Positions 27,901 to 37,989 of a stretch of 64,000 nt of DNA are shown in pieces. The translations under genes were made by a program, and so were the position numbers. The notes beneath the pieces were generated by a model, which saw nothing but the letters and a program-made list of their open reading frames with translations, ran no database searches and was not told the origin of the DNA. How positions within the stretch are numbered: position 1 is the stretch's first letter; the number at the start of each line of letters is the position of its first letter. The stretch lies in contig NZ_AP025460.1 of NCBI RefSeq assembly GCF_024347315.1, positions 372,001-436,000 of the forward strand, read 5' to 3'. The DNA comes from Vibrio atlanticus (GTDB lineage: Bacteria; Pseudomonadota; Gammaproteobacteria; Enterobacterales; Vibrionaceae).

Positions 27901-29218
27901 GAAGGCTCGTCCTTGGAAAATAGCAATATGTAATGTTCGTTCGGGCTCTTCGTTTAACCCTGCTAGTGGGGCAACAGGAGGTGGCTTTATACCAGCAGGA
28001 ACTGACTTCATTGTGGACTATAAACCAATCATCCATCCAGATTCAGCATTAGGCATCACTGATGAGTGTACCTACCCAGTGACAAGTAATTATTCACTTG
28101 ATAGTGGTCCCTTAGATTTAGATTTTAGTGTGGTTTATCCTGCTCCATCATTAAACCCCAAACCAGGGGTTGTGACACCTAGTGTCATTCCTTCATTTAG
28201 CACTAACCAGGTACTAAATACTCTAGCTCATACTTGGAGTGAGGTTGGCGCTATCGAGTTTATTAGTAGTGCTGTTTATCTTGGTCGTGATATACAAAAA
28301 GATCACCAAGTCATTGGCCGCTTTTATCCTGATTACTTTAATACGTTGAATAATGTGTGGGGAAACCCTGCAGGGCAAGCTTTTGCTTACATGAATCAAG
28401 AGTTTGATAATGTCTCCATTGACGTTGCGGCTTACAGTGCGTTGGGGAGTGAAACTCAGAATTACGGAAGTTTTAACACTATTCAGCAAGCTTTTTTTGA
28501 GTTAGATGAAGGGCGTTTACTCAACGGTAATCGCTTGAATTTAACTTATCGAGGTAGTCGAGGGGCGATCAATAACAACGATATATCATGGCAGAAGCAG
28601 GCTGACTTTTCGCCGGATGGTCCTTTTAATTTTGATGGTGGGCCAATTCGAGATGTCTCTTTGAATATTTTTACAGCAACACTTTCAGATCCTGTGCAAT
28701 TCAAAACACAACCAACCGATCCTTCAGGCATGACAACACAACGACTGCCTGATAGCCAACCCAATGTGGCTTTTGGTCGTGTAAATTTGAGTGATGTAGG
28801 TGGGGTTGAAGGTAGTTCGATTACCGTTCCTCTTCAAGTTCAGTATTGGACAAACGGTGCTTTTATTAACAATGTATTTGATAGTTTCACTGATGTCGAT
28901 GCTGAAATGGATGGAAACCCTACGGTTATATGGCCTGTTGGGGGAGCGACTACGGCGACATTAACGGGAACTGCTGATGTGAATAATGGTGTGTCGAACA
29001 ACTTTACAGCGCAGCAAGCTACTAATGCTGCAACTAGAGAACAAGTTCAAATTTGGCAACAGCTTGACTCCATAAATAACAATATGCCTTGGCTAATGTT
29101 CGATTGGAACCAAAACGGTATTGATGAAGAAAACCCATCAACAGTAGTCACCTTTGGCATCCATCGCGGGAACGATCGTGTGATCTACCGAGGTGAAAGT
29201 GGCTTAATAGGTCAGTAA
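24986..29218 (+). CDS. mshQ: MSHA biogenesis protein MshQ, large exported protein
   Basis: A 1410-residue secreted protein with a clear signal peptide (MRVLFLSLFLLFSLGISSFS, cut after about residue 23). Visible parts: an N-terminal region to about 350 with two similar stretches, DEDFKTTPVVILMPSYN near 192 and RFSTAPIVFSQVQPDN near 292; a middle region with repeated short beta-strand pattern around 590-730 that looks like a beta-helix; and a long C-terminal region from about 750, probably the DUF6701 domain common to MshQ proteins. A Gly/Ser linker (GSGGGGSLGS) lies near 905. Its role is not established; as the last gene of the pilus operon it could be a tip or surface adhesin. The ATG at 24986 overlaps the mshP stop. 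Confidence 0.82.
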   Translation: MRVLFLSLFLLFSLGISSFSYASTCLTNGSSIDARNGFCITFSLESDGSNRIRLANSQYFPLWTDDDDFYGYYQQIFDEDYEDDDVLRQFQVKFERTSNYNAIWISGKLTYSVDGIQKKVINNFDLSYATGAYEFDPFVTITLIGDSFTSSSQYCISEKDCHPLGPRYKPLFEFGKVDANSCNRYTCSFDFDEDFKTTPVVILMPSYNLNDNSSAMFVTSVTKDRLEVKQRFPLSSDPNLMDPIYYFAAEVGDVILDESQPGKIIRVSKVELNHFQTVGNTNGKGWKRETYSQRFSTAPIVFSQVQPDNGKDFWVTTAHENVGTSNFRLALEFGRQNVPTPASYRRRTVGYMAAPEFSGQTSDGIRFVFKKPSSSYNQSASLALSCIDNQVFHGQSFQDFGVIVQKQTRSGPDGGWLRLCELSNPNYFTFMLEEDASNRSHQKYERVGFFAFEEVRPKPPIQKCDYFPEMLQSNRYFQGANPGEWTPWDGQLDISSGSGTGNNIYLDQISKSEALGFTSSRVSGLGACVYKDGQNSGGSCTVSSAKNLFPLGVPDTSAFSASGGAFIADGNNRVTEIDVERDGYEFASLSFSANTSTVVFPAGEYWIDTINFNHNDSYIKVKGDGPVVIHYNHINFSNKSRIYINAGKNDQGDPDSNYDHNDLFLVGHGRFSSFWPQGGSDIRLNANVYVSSEAVSAGFDINGVDRFQMTGAITAPRVTFRARDISYIKAQSVAGCYTPPSPTIKYIEIKPNNYHLTCDDKAEVYVVPYDENSQPMSDVNGETVSISAPEVTFSGGSFDNQNKRFVFNIDGRSGNKYGDVLATALVTGTTIQDQKDISFVPYRFDIKPSSNSTWDNQPLEVIAGKAEDIDVRVLACSSNALSTPIVMNYSEKLDVSDLRYVLQKPGSGGGGSLGSDDFNFSKGMVEDVAIQFDNSGELVVTLEDKNFRCSTQAPAIANCPSDGGTLKGQITLKARPWKIAICNVRSGSSFNPASGATGGGFIPAGTDFIVDYKPIIHPDSALGITDECTYPVTSNYSLDSGPLDLDFSVVYPAPSLNPKPGVVTPSVIPSFSTNQVLNTLAHTWSEVGAIEFISSAVYLGRDIQKDHQVIGRFYPDYFNTLNNVWGNPAGQAFAYMNQEFDNVSIDVAAYSALGSETQNYGSFNTIQQAFFELDEGRLLNGNRLNLTYRGSRGAINNNDISWQKQADFSPDGPFNFDGGPIRDVSLNIFTATLSDPVQFKTQPTDPSGMTTQRLPDSQPNVAFGRVNLSDVGGVEGSSITVPLQVQYWTNGAFINNVFDSFTDVDAEMDGNPTVIWPVGGATTATLTGTADVNNGVSNNFTAQQATNAATREQVQIWQQLDSINNNMPWLMFDWNQNGIDEENPSTVVTFGIHRGNDRVIYRGESGLIGQ

Positions 29219-29360
29219 TAATATGATTTTTTGGCTGTTAAGTTAGGAATCTGTAAGAAATTGTGGGTTTCAGTCCATGTTTATACTTCAATGCCTTGCC
29301 GTGACAGCAAGGCATTGGTACATTTAGTGCAATTTTTGTCTTCTAATTCTTGCAGGATGA

Positions 29361-30413
<1,053 letters not shown>

Positions 30414-30422
30414 TATCTAGTG

Positions 30423-30462
30423 TTAGGCTCTTTTCTTATCTAGTTTTATGTAAAGAGCCTAA
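30423..30462 (+). promoter_or_regulatory. inverted repeat between mreB and mreC
   Basis: TTAGGCTCTTT (30423-30433) and AAAGAGCCTAA (30452-30462) form a perfect 11-bp stem with an 18-base loop. No T run follows, so it is more likely an RNA-stabilising or processing hairpin, or a weak attenuator, than a full terminator. Confidence 0.7.
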
Positions 30463-30507
30463 GACCTTGTCTATAGGATCAAATGTCGCTCTAGGACCAA
30501 ATATAGA

Positions 30508-31395
30508 ATGAAGCCAATTTTTGGTAGAGGTCCCTCTCTACAATTGCGCCTGTTTTTTGCTGTAACATTATCAGCCAGCCTTATGCTGGCTGATAGTCGT
30601 TTAGATGCATTCTCAAATGTCCGCTATCTATTAAACAGCATGGTTGCGCCAATTCAGTATGCCGCTAATTTGCCTCGCACCATGTTTGATGGCGTATACG
30701 ACCGTTTTAGTACTCGCAAAGGGCTAATTGAATCCAACCATAATATTAAACGAGAAGTCTTGCGATTGAAGAGCGAGTTGATTCTGCTTGAGCAATATCA
30801 AGAAGAAAACAAGCGCCTTCGTAAGCTGTTAGGCTCTCCGTTTATCCGTGATGAGAAGAAGGTCGTCACAGAGGTTATGGCGGTGGATACTTCACCATAT
30901 CGACATCAAGTGGTGATCGATAAAGGTCAGATTGATGGGGTGTATGAAGGTCAGCCTGTGATTAACGAAAAAGGCATTGTTGGCCAAGTCACTTTCGTTG
31001 CTGCTCATAATAGTCGTGTTTTACTACTGACAGATGCAAATAACGCAATTCCTGTTCAGGTTATTCGTAACGATATACGTGTTATTGCTTCTGGTAATGG
31101 CATGATTGATGAGATCCAGTTAGAGCACATTCCAACCAGTACTGACATACAAGAAGAAGATCTGCTGGTGACATCTGGACTTGGTGGTGTATATCCAGAG
31201 GGTTACCCAGTCGCTTATGTGACTGCTGTTGATTATGACCCGAAGCGTGAGTTCGCCGTTATCAAAGCAGAACCTGTAGTTGAGTTTGATAAGCTCAGAT
31301 ACTTGTTGCTTGTGTGGCCTGATGAAAATAAACAGATGCAAGCAGAACAATCCAGTATTGAACAAGCATTGTTAGAAGGTGAAAATGGCCAATAG
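30508..31395 (+). CDS. mreC: rod shape-determining protein MreC
   Basis: A 295-residue bitopic protein of the elongasome: basic N-terminus, membrane helix at about 10-28, coiled coil about 65-105 (NIKREVLRLKSELILLEQYQ), then the beta-barrel domain with VIDKGQIDGVYEGQPV and GIVGQV. It scaffolds PBP2 and RodA. The stop overlaps mreD by 11 bases. Confidence 0.95.
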   Translation: MKPIFGRGPSLQLRLFFAVTLSASLMLADSRLDAFSNVRYLLNSMVAPIQYAANLPRTMFDGVYDRFSTRKGLIESNHNIKREVLRLKSELILLEQYQEENKRLRKLLGSPFIRDEKKVVTEVMAVDTSPYRHQVVIDKGQIDGVYEGQPVINEKGIVGQVTFVAAHNSRVLLLTDANNAIPVQVIRNDIRVIASGNGMIDEIQLEHIPTSTDIQEEDLLVTSGLGGVYPEGYPVAYVTAVDYDPKREFAVIKAEPVVEFDKLRYLLLVWPDENKQMQAEQSSIEQALLEGENGQ

Positions 31396-31873
31396 CGTTT
31401 TAAGAAGCAAAGTAGTAATTGGCTGCTCATTTTTGATAGCACTTATTCTACAAACGATCCCTTGGCCGGGTAGTTTAGACCTATTCAGGCCATCTTGGTT
31501 ATTACTGGTTACCTGCTATTGGGTTTTAGCGTTACCTTACAGAGTTAACGTTGGTAGTGCTCTAGTGCTGGGCTTATTGTGGGACCTTTTGATCGGTTCG
31601 ACTCTCGGTATTAGAGGCATGATGATGGCAATAGTAATGTACATTATTGCAATGAACTTCCTCGTGATTCGAAATATGGCGCTATGGCAGCAAGCGATAA
31701 TCATTGCAGCTTTAACAGTGTTGTTTGAGGTGCTGATATTCTTTGGTGAATATTTGATCCAAGATGTCGTTTTCAATCCGTTATCGCTATGGAGCGCATT
31801 GATAAACTGTATACTTTGGCCTTGGATGTTTTTATTAATGAGACGTGTACGTCGCCATTGGCATGTAAGGTAG
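31385..31873 (+). CDS. mreD: rod shape-determining protein MreD
   Basis: A 162-residue hydrophobic protein with about five membrane helices and the MreD motif FRPSWLLLVTCYW, then GLLWDLLIGSTLGIRG. The ATG at 31385 is preferred over the in-frame GTG at 31379, because AGAAGGTG lies at the right distance before it. Partner of MreC. Confidence 0.94.
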   Translation: MANSVLRSKVVIGCSFLIALILQTIPWPGSLDLFRPSWLLLVTCYWVLALPYRVNVGSALVLGLLWDLLIGSTLGIRGMMMAIVMYIIAMNFLVIRNMALWQQAIIIAALTVLFEVLIFFGEYLIQDVVFNPLSLWSALINCILWPWMFLLMRRVRRHWHVR

Positions 31874-31880
31874 AGTGACG

Positions 31881-32525
31881 ATGGAAAAGAAACATTTAGT
31901 TTTGGCATCCGGCTCTCCACGCCGTAAAGAATTGCTATCTCAACTCGGTTATGAGTTTTCTGTCCTTGTAACTGATGTCGAAGAGTGTAAACACGCTCAA
32001 GAAACCGCCGAAGAGTACGTTAAGCGACTATCTTTAGATAAAGCCTTAGCTGCGTTGTCTTTATTGAAAGATAACCCTTCTGAAAAACAGCATGTCGTTC
32101 CTAGTTCTGATAATGTAGATCTTGGTTCTGGTGCTATTTCTCTTGATTATGAAACAGTGGTTCTGGGCTCTGACACAGTCGTCGTAAGCCAAGGGCAAGT
32201 GCTCGAGAAGCCAATAGACCTTGCTGACTCTAAGCGTATGCTTACTCAGTTAGCGAATGATCGTCACCAAGTGATGACGGCAGTTTCTGTTGTATCGGAA
32301 GAAAAACAAAAGACAGAAATCATTATTACCGACGTATGGTTTAAACCCCTCAGTGAAAAAGAAATAGAACAATACTGGCAAACAGGGGAGCCATGCGATA
32401 AAGCTGGTAGCTATGGGATCCAAGGTTTGGGCGGACGCTTTGTTACCCGAATCGAAGGTAGTTATTACGCCGTTGTCGGCTTACCTTTATTTGAAACGGA
32501 CCAGCTACTGCAAGAATTCTTATAA
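31881..32525 (+). CDS. maf: Maf-family nucleoside triphosphate pyrophosphatase (dTTP/UTP type, YhdE)
   Basis: House-cleaning pyrophosphatase that hydrolyses dTTP, UTP and modified nucleotides to monophosphates. The 214-residue protein begins LVLASGSPRRKELLSQLG, the Maf signature with SxRR; it has VLGSDTVVV and CDKAGSYGIQGLGGRFV. It carries an extra loop of about 20 residues (DNPSEKQHVVPSSDNVDLGS) before the DTVV motif, making it longer than the usual 190-200 residues. ATG at 31881 chosen over the in-frame GTG at 31875. It follows mreD as in E. coli. Confidence 0.93.
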   Translation: MEKKHLVLASGSPRRKELLSQLGYEFSVLVTDVEECKHAQETAEEYVKRLSLDKALAALSLLKDNPSEKQHVVPSSDNVDLGSGAISLDYETVVLGSDTVVVSQGQVLEKPIDLADSKRMLTQLANDRHQVMTAVSVVSEEKQKTEIIITDVWFKPLSEKEIEQYWQTGEPCDKAGSYGIQGLGGRFVTRIEGSYYAVVGLPLFETDQLLQEFL

Positions 32526-32545
32526 TTACTAATCTGAGGTGCACC

Positions 32546-34015
32546 ATGAGTGCTGAATTGTTGCTGAACGTGACCCCGAGTGAGACTCGTGTGGCCATGA
32601 TTGAAGGGGGAGCTCTTCAAGAGATCCATGTCGAACGAGATGCTCGACGCGGGATCGTAGGAAATATCTACAAAGGACGTGTAAGCCGTGTTTTGCCTGG
32701 AATGCAGGCGGCATTTGTGGATATTGGCCTTGATAAAGCAGCTTTTTTGCACGCCTCTGATATTGTCCCCCACACTGAATGTGTTGCTGAGAATGAAAAG
32801 AAGCAATTTCAGGTTCGTGATATTTCAGAGCTTGTTCGCCAAGGGCAAGATATTGTCGTTCAAGTGGTCAAAGATCCTCTTGGTACCAAAGGTGCTCGTC
32901 TAACCACTGACATTACTTTACCATCTCGTTATCTGGTGTTCATGCCGGGCGCAAGCCACGTTGGTGTTTCTCAGAGAATTGATAGTGAGTCAGAACGCAA
33001 CCGCCTTAAGAAAGTTGTGTCTCGTTACTGCGACGAGCACGGTGGCTTCATCATCCGTACGGCAGCAGAAGGCGCAGATTCAAATGAGTTGGCGCAAGAT
33101 GCCGCATTCTTGAAGCGATTATGGCTAAAGGTGTTAGAACGTCGTGGTAAGCACAAAGCTCGTACTCGCTTGTATGGTGAGTTGTGCTTAAGCCAACGTA
33201 TCTTACGTGATTTTGTCGGTACTGAGCTGAGCAAGATTCAGGTCGATTCTCGTCTAGAATATGAAAACCTAAAAGAGTTTACTTCTGAATACGTACCTGA
33301 GCTAACAGACAAGCTTGAGTTGTATGAAGGTGATAAGCCTATCTTTGATATGTACGATACCGAGAACGAAATTCAACGTTCATTGGATCGCAAAGTCGAA
33401 TTGAAGTCTGGTGGGTATCTGATTATCGACCAAACAGAAGCGATGACCACTGTTGATATCAATACTGGTGCCTTTGTTGGTCGTCGTAATCTAGAAGAGA
33501 CGATTTTCAATACTAACGTCGAAGCGACACAAGCTATTGCTCGTCAACTTCGCCTTCGTAATTTAGGCGGCATCATCATTATCGATTTTATTGATATGCT
33601 GTCTGAAGAACACCGTAAGCGAGTACTAACTTCTTTAGAAGCTGCATTAGACAAAGACCGTGTGAAAACCAACATTAATGGCTTCACACAGCTTGGTTTA
33701 GTTGAGATGACTCGTAAACGTACTCGTGAAAGTATTGAGCATATTCTGTGTTCTAGCTGCCCTGCTTGTGAAGGTCGCGGTAGCGTGAAGACAGTTGAAA
33801 CCGTTTGTTATGAAATTCTTCGAGAGATCACACGAGTGAATCGCGCGTATGACGCCGATAAGTTTGTTGTTTATGCGGCGGCTGCCGTTGCCGAGGCGTT
33901 AGAAGGCGAGGAATCTCATGCGCTTGCTGAGCTTGAAGTGTTTATTGGTAAGCAAGTTAAAATCCAGGCTGAGCCTCTGTACATACAAGAGCAGTTTGAT
34001 GTTGTTATGATGTAA
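32546..34015 (+). CDS. rng: ribonuclease G
   Basis: Endoribonuclease that matures the 5' end of 16S rRNA, 489 residues as usual. An S1 domain is at about 38-120 (GNIYKGRVSRVLPGMQAAFV). Catalytic-site aspartates lie in TTVDINTG and IIIDFIDML, and the zinc-link cysteines in CSSCPACEGRGS. It lacks the long C-terminal scaffold of RNase E. Ribosome site GAGGTG precedes the ATG. Probably cotranscribed with maf and yhdP. Confidence 0.96.
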   Translation: MSAELLLNVTPSETRVAMIEGGALQEIHVERDARRGIVGNIYKGRVSRVLPGMQAAFVDIGLDKAAFLHASDIVPHTECVAENEKKQFQVRDISELVRQGQDIVVQVVKDPLGTKGARLTTDITLPSRYLVFMPGASHVGVSQRIDSESERNRLKKVVSRYCDEHGGFIIRTAAEGADSNELAQDAAFLKRLWLKVLERRGKHKARTRLYGELCLSQRILRDFVGTELSKIQVDSRLEYENLKEFTSEYVPELTDKLELYEGDKPIFDMYDTENEIQRSLDRKVELKSGGYLIIDQTEAMTTVDINTGAFVGRRNLEETIFNTNVEATQAIARQLRLRNLGGIIIIDFIDMLSEEHRKRVLTSLEAALDKDRVKTNINGFTQLGLVEMTRKRTRESIEHILCSSCPACEGRGSVKTVETVCYEILREITRVNRAYDADKFVVYAAAAVAEALEGEESHALAELEVFIGKQVKIQAEPLYIQEQFDVVMM

Positions 34016-34025
34016 TGGATATTTT

Positions 34026-37000
34026 GTGAGTTCAAGCGTTACTCTGATTCTTCGTACATGTCTATGGTTAGTGGTTACTCTCTTAGTAACACTAGCCATT
34101 GCTGTCACTACACTGCGTGTAGCCTTACCCAATTTAAATAAGTATCAATCTGAAATTGAGCTTTGGGTAAACCAACATTCCGGTTTTGAGTTTTCTATTC
34201 AAGATGTGGGTGGTTTTTGGCGTAACACTCACCCCTCTATTGCTCTGCAAGGTGTTAAGGCTAGCCTTCCCAACGCAGAAGATGTGGTTTTCTCTGTTGA
34301 GCGTGTTGAAGTTGAGTTTGACTTGATTCAATCGGTCGTGCAGATGCGTCCTGTCGTGGCCGATTTGGTCATGAATCAAATGTACCTCGACATCCGCTCA
34401 ATTGATCTATTTGCCGGGCAAAACGGTAAAGATGAACCTAAAGACCCCGGCTCTTCCAAGCGAGTGATGCAGGAGCTGGACAATTTACTTTTAAAAACTT
34501 TGGTGGATGTGACCGCTAAAGATTCCTCTCTTCTATATCGAACTATCTCTGGTGAAGAACGTCAGCTTGATATCGAAACTTTAAAATGGCAAAACTCAGG
34601 TAAACATCACCTTGCGGAGGGGGTAGTAAGTATTAAAGACGCTAACCTCAACTCTTTGTCAGTAAGTGCTAACTTTGTTGATGGTGGTTCTTTAACTGAT
34701 ATGACGGGCGAGTTTTATGTCAGCGCGGATAGTATCTCAGTAATGCCTTGGTTAACTCGTTATATGCAGGCAGAATCCGGCATTGATACGGTCACGGTGA
34801 GCTTGAATAGCTGGCTAACGCTACGAAATAGCAAGCCAGTTAGCGCTTATGTTGAGGTATTACCTTCAGAACTGACTTGGAATGAAGATGGTCAACATGA
34901 CTTGATGCTTGAGTCGGGTGTTTTTAAATTATCTCCCATTGATGGTGGATGGCAGGTTAATGGTCACTCACTAAATCTAAGAACGGATGACAGACCTTGG
35001 CCTGAACTTGATGTCGCTTTCAAGTGGAATAGCGGTCCTTGGGAACTTAATGTTTCTGAACTTGATGTTGAAACCATTACTCCGTTGATCAAGTTGATGC
35101 CAGATTCTTCGCAATCTACCCAAATGATCAATGCATTGGCTCCGGGCGGTATCGTTTCAGACATTCGCGTTGCGATGGGCTCTGGAATTGAAAGCTTGCG
35201 TTACTCTGCGAACTTTTCTGATTTGGCGATCGAACAATGGGAGTTAGTCCCTGGCTTTAGCCAAGTATCAGGGCATGTGTTTGGCTCGGCTTCGGAAGCG
35301 AAAGCCAGCTTATATGTTATTGATGATGTGTTTCCTTATGGTGATGTTTTCCAAGCGCCTCTGAATATCAAACAAGGTCAGGTTGATATTGTTTGGCAGC
35401 AAGATGAAAACGGCTGGAAACTGTGGTCGGACAAAATCACTGCAGCCACGCCAGATTTACAAGTACTAGGCGCATTTCGCTTGGACTTCCCAAAGGATGC
35501 AAGTCCATTTCTATCATTCTACGGCGAAGCCGATGCTTATAATATCGGTGAGACATGGCGCTATTTACCTACGTTAGCGCTTGGTCAGGATCTTACTGAC
35601 TACCTTTCTACAGCGATTCAAGCGGGTAAGGCAGAGACTGTAAAACTGTTGTGGCATGGTGAATTAGGGCAATACCCATATACTAATCATGACGGTGTTT
35701 TTCAAGTTTGGGTTGGACTAGAAGACGCTAAATTTAGCTTCGATACTGCGTGGCCATTGATAACCGACCTTCAACTTGATCTGTTATTTGAAAATGATGC
35801 GATGTATTTAGACTCTCGCTCAGCTCAACTGATGGATGTGACAGCAGATCGAATTACTGGTCGTATTCCTTATTTAGGAGAAGGCGGTCATATTGAAATT
35901 GAAGCGAAAGCAACGGCGTCTGGTAATGCTGTTCGTGATTACATGACTGCTTCGCCACTCGTAGATTCTGTGGGTGCTGCGTTAACCGCACTTAAAGTGA
36001 GTGGTGATGTCTCTTCTGAGTTTCAGCTTAATATTCCGTTTGATTCTGAAAAAGAACCTAGAGCGTGGGGGTATGCCGATCTAAGTGGTAACCATGTTGA
36101 GATTGAAGCCCCGCCAATGGTGCTAGAGAATGCTACTGGTCGTATTGAATTTGATAATGACGTCGTGACAGCCAGTGGCCTCGCGGCAGATTTACTTAGT
36201 CAAAGTATCTCTATTGACTTTAAAGGCCTTAATGATGGTCCAGGCTATGCCGTGGACCTTGATGTGTTAGGTGATTGGGACGTCAATCCCCTAAAACCTT
36301 ATGTCGGAGAGCAGTGGTTAAGCCGTTTGTCAGGTCATGCACAATGGCAAAGCCAGATCGATATTCAACTTAATGACATTGGTTTTACTTACCAACTCGA
36401 TTTGCAGTCAGACCTTAAATACTTGGCGAGTGATTACCCATACCCATTAGCCAAAAAATCATTAGAAAGCGGCTCTGCAAGACTACAAGCCTCGGGCAAT
36501 CAAGAGTCGATTACAGCGCGTCTGCAATTGCCGAGCACTAAATACCAAGCTGAGATAGATATTACTGGTGATATTCCTGAGTTAACAGCGACCAATTTAG
36601 TTCTTGGTCGTGGTGGCTATAAAATTAGCCCTGTTGTTGGTCATCATGCGTTAATTCGTACTGATAAGTTCAATGCAGATGACTGGCTGTCGGTAGTGAT
36701 GGAGCCAGTGCAGTCATCGGATGCTGTTCTTAGTCAGATGAATACGCCAACCATTCCAACGCCAAGTCGTGTCACCTTCGAGAGTCAGGAACTGATCCTC
36801 GGTGGTATTTCTTGGAATGATGTCGATTTTAGCGCTCGAAAAAACAAGAAAGCGTGGCAAGTGGAGGTTGCTAGTCAAGAACTAGAAGGAGATATCAATT
36901 ATCTGCCTCCTTATGATTTGACGGTTTCATTGGATCGCTTGCACCTGTTTGTTCCTGAGTGGAGTGACAAAGCAAATCAAGAACAACTGCTACAACGTAA

Positions 37001-37898
37001 AGCACAAGAAGCACCATTGATCTCTGAGTTTGATAGAAAACTCCATGATGCGATGCCGAATTTGACGCTGACCCTGAATGACTTCTGGCTGCAAGGTTAC
37101 AAAGTTGGCAAGGTCGATGTTGAAATGACGAGGAGCGAAAACCGCATTGAGTGGAATAAGATTCAGGTTCGAAGCGGCGGAAACAAAGCAGATATCAGTG
37201 GCTGGTGGGAATTGAATGGTGGCAAGAGTCATTCATCTCTGACCGTTGATGTTGAGGGTGAAAACAACAGTGAGTTAATGGAACGTTTCGGTATTACTTC
37301 CGGGATTCAAAAAGCGCCCTTTGAGTTAGAAGGTCAACTGACTTGGGACGGCTCCCCTTGGGGGATCAAGATGGACACCTTAGATGGCAATGTTGAAACC
37401 CAATTTGGTAAAGGCATCATATCTGATGTGAGCGGTGCAGCTCGATTGTTAGGGTTGTTCAGCCTAGATTCGATCATCCGTAAGATGCAGCTCGATTTCT
37501 CAGACGTGTTTGATAAAGGCATGGCCTTTAATAGCATCACAGGTACTGGCGAGATTCAAAATGGTATCTTCCTGACTAACGATCTCAATATGGATGCGGT
37601 CGCCGGTGAGATGAAAATTAAAGGGATCGCTAACCTCAACACGCGCCTAGTCGATGCTGAAGTGAACTTTACCCCAGATATTACCTCGGGGATTCCAGTA
37701 TTGACTGCGTTTGCGGTAACCCCACAAACGGCGCTATATGTGTTGGCGGTGACCACGGTTATTTCGCCGGTTGTTGAAGTCTTTACTCAAGTTAATTACT
37801 CGGTCAAAGGACCATTAGATTCACCAACAGTGAGTGAGCTTTCACGTAGTTCTGGTGAATTTGAGTTGCCAGAGAAACTCAGGAAATTGGCTCAATAG
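34026..37898 (+). CDS. yhdP: YhdP family protein, AsmA-like envelope lipid transport
   Basis: A 1290-residue protein with one N-terminal membrane helix (about 8-28), a predicted very long periplasmic beta-groove, and the C-terminal AsmA-like part with KGIISDVSGAARLLGLFSLD and MKIKGIANLNTRLVDAEVNF. In E. coli YhdP, with TamB and YdbH, moves phospholipids between the inner and outer membranes. GTG start at 34026, 10 bases after rng, with TGGA upstream; no better ATG is near. The order rng-yhdP matches E. coli. Confidence 0.92.
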   Translation: MSSSVTLILRTCLWLVVTLLVTLAIAVTTLRVALPNLNKYQSEIELWVNQHSGFEFSIQDVGGFWRNTHPSIALQGVKASLPNAEDVVFSVERVEVEFDLIQSVVQMRPVVADLVMNQMYLDIRSIDLFAGQNGKDEPKDPGSSKRVMQELDNLLLKTLVDVTAKDSSLLYRTISGEERQLDIETLKWQNSGKHHLAEGVVSIKDANLNSLSVSANFVDGGSLTDMTGEFYVSADSISVMPWLTRYMQAESGIDTVTVSLNSWLTLRNSKPVSAYVEVLPSELTWNEDGQHDLMLESGVFKLSPIDGGWQVNGHSLNLRTDDRPWPELDVAFKWNSGPWELNVSELDVETITPLIKLMPDSSQSTQMINALAPGGIVSDIRVAMGSGIESLRYSANFSDLAIEQWELVPGFSQVSGHVFGSASEAKASLYVIDDVFPYGDVFQAPLNIKQGQVDIVWQQDENGWKLWSDKITAATPDLQVLGAFRLDFPKDASPFLSFYGEADAYNIGETWRYLPTLALGQDLTDYLSTAIQAGKAETVKLLWHGELGQYPYTNHDGVFQVWVGLEDAKFSFDTAWPLITDLQLDLLFENDAMYLDSRSAQLMDVTADRITGRIPYLGEGGHIEIEAKATASGNAVRDYMTASPLVDSVGAALTALKVSGDVSSEFQLNIPFDSEKEPRAWGYADLSGNHVEIEAPPMVLENATGRIEFDNDVVTASGLAADLLSQSISIDFKGLNDGPGYAVDLDVLGDWDVNPLKPYVGEQWLSRLSGHAQWQSQIDIQLNDIGFTYQLDLQSDLKYLASDYPYPLAKKSLESGSARLQASGNQESITARLQLPSTKYQAEIDITGDIPELTATNLVLGRGGYKISPVVGHHALIRTDKFNADDWLSVVMEPVQSSDAVLSQMNTPTIPTPSRVTFESQELILGGISWNDVDFSARKNKKAWQVEVASQELEGDINYLPPYDLTVSLDRLHLFVPEWSDKANQEQLLQRKAQEAPLISEFDRKLHDAMPNLTLTLNDFWLQGYKVGKVDVEMTRSENRIEWNKIQVRSGGNKADISGWWELNGGKSHSSLTVDVEGENNSELMERFGITSGIQKAPFELEGQLTWDGSPWGIKMDTLDGNVETQFGKGIISDVSGAARLLGLFSLDSIIRKMQLDFSDVFDKGMAFNSITGTGEIQNGIFLTNDLNMDAVAGEMKIKGIANLNTRLVDAEVNFTPDITSGIPVLTAFAVTPQTALYVLAVTTVISPVVEVFTQVNYSVKGPLDSPTVSELSRSSGEFELPEKLRKLAQ

Positions 37899-37989
37899 TC
37901 GTTAATCAGCGAGACGGTTACTGCGTTTGGTGCTTAATTACGCGTCAAATGTCGATTTCTGAATCATAATGAATGGAGGAGCGATACAC

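Noticed and set aside
31537..31920. 127-codon antisense frame across mreD and maf
   Set aside because: Spans two conserved genes on the other strand; no independent support.
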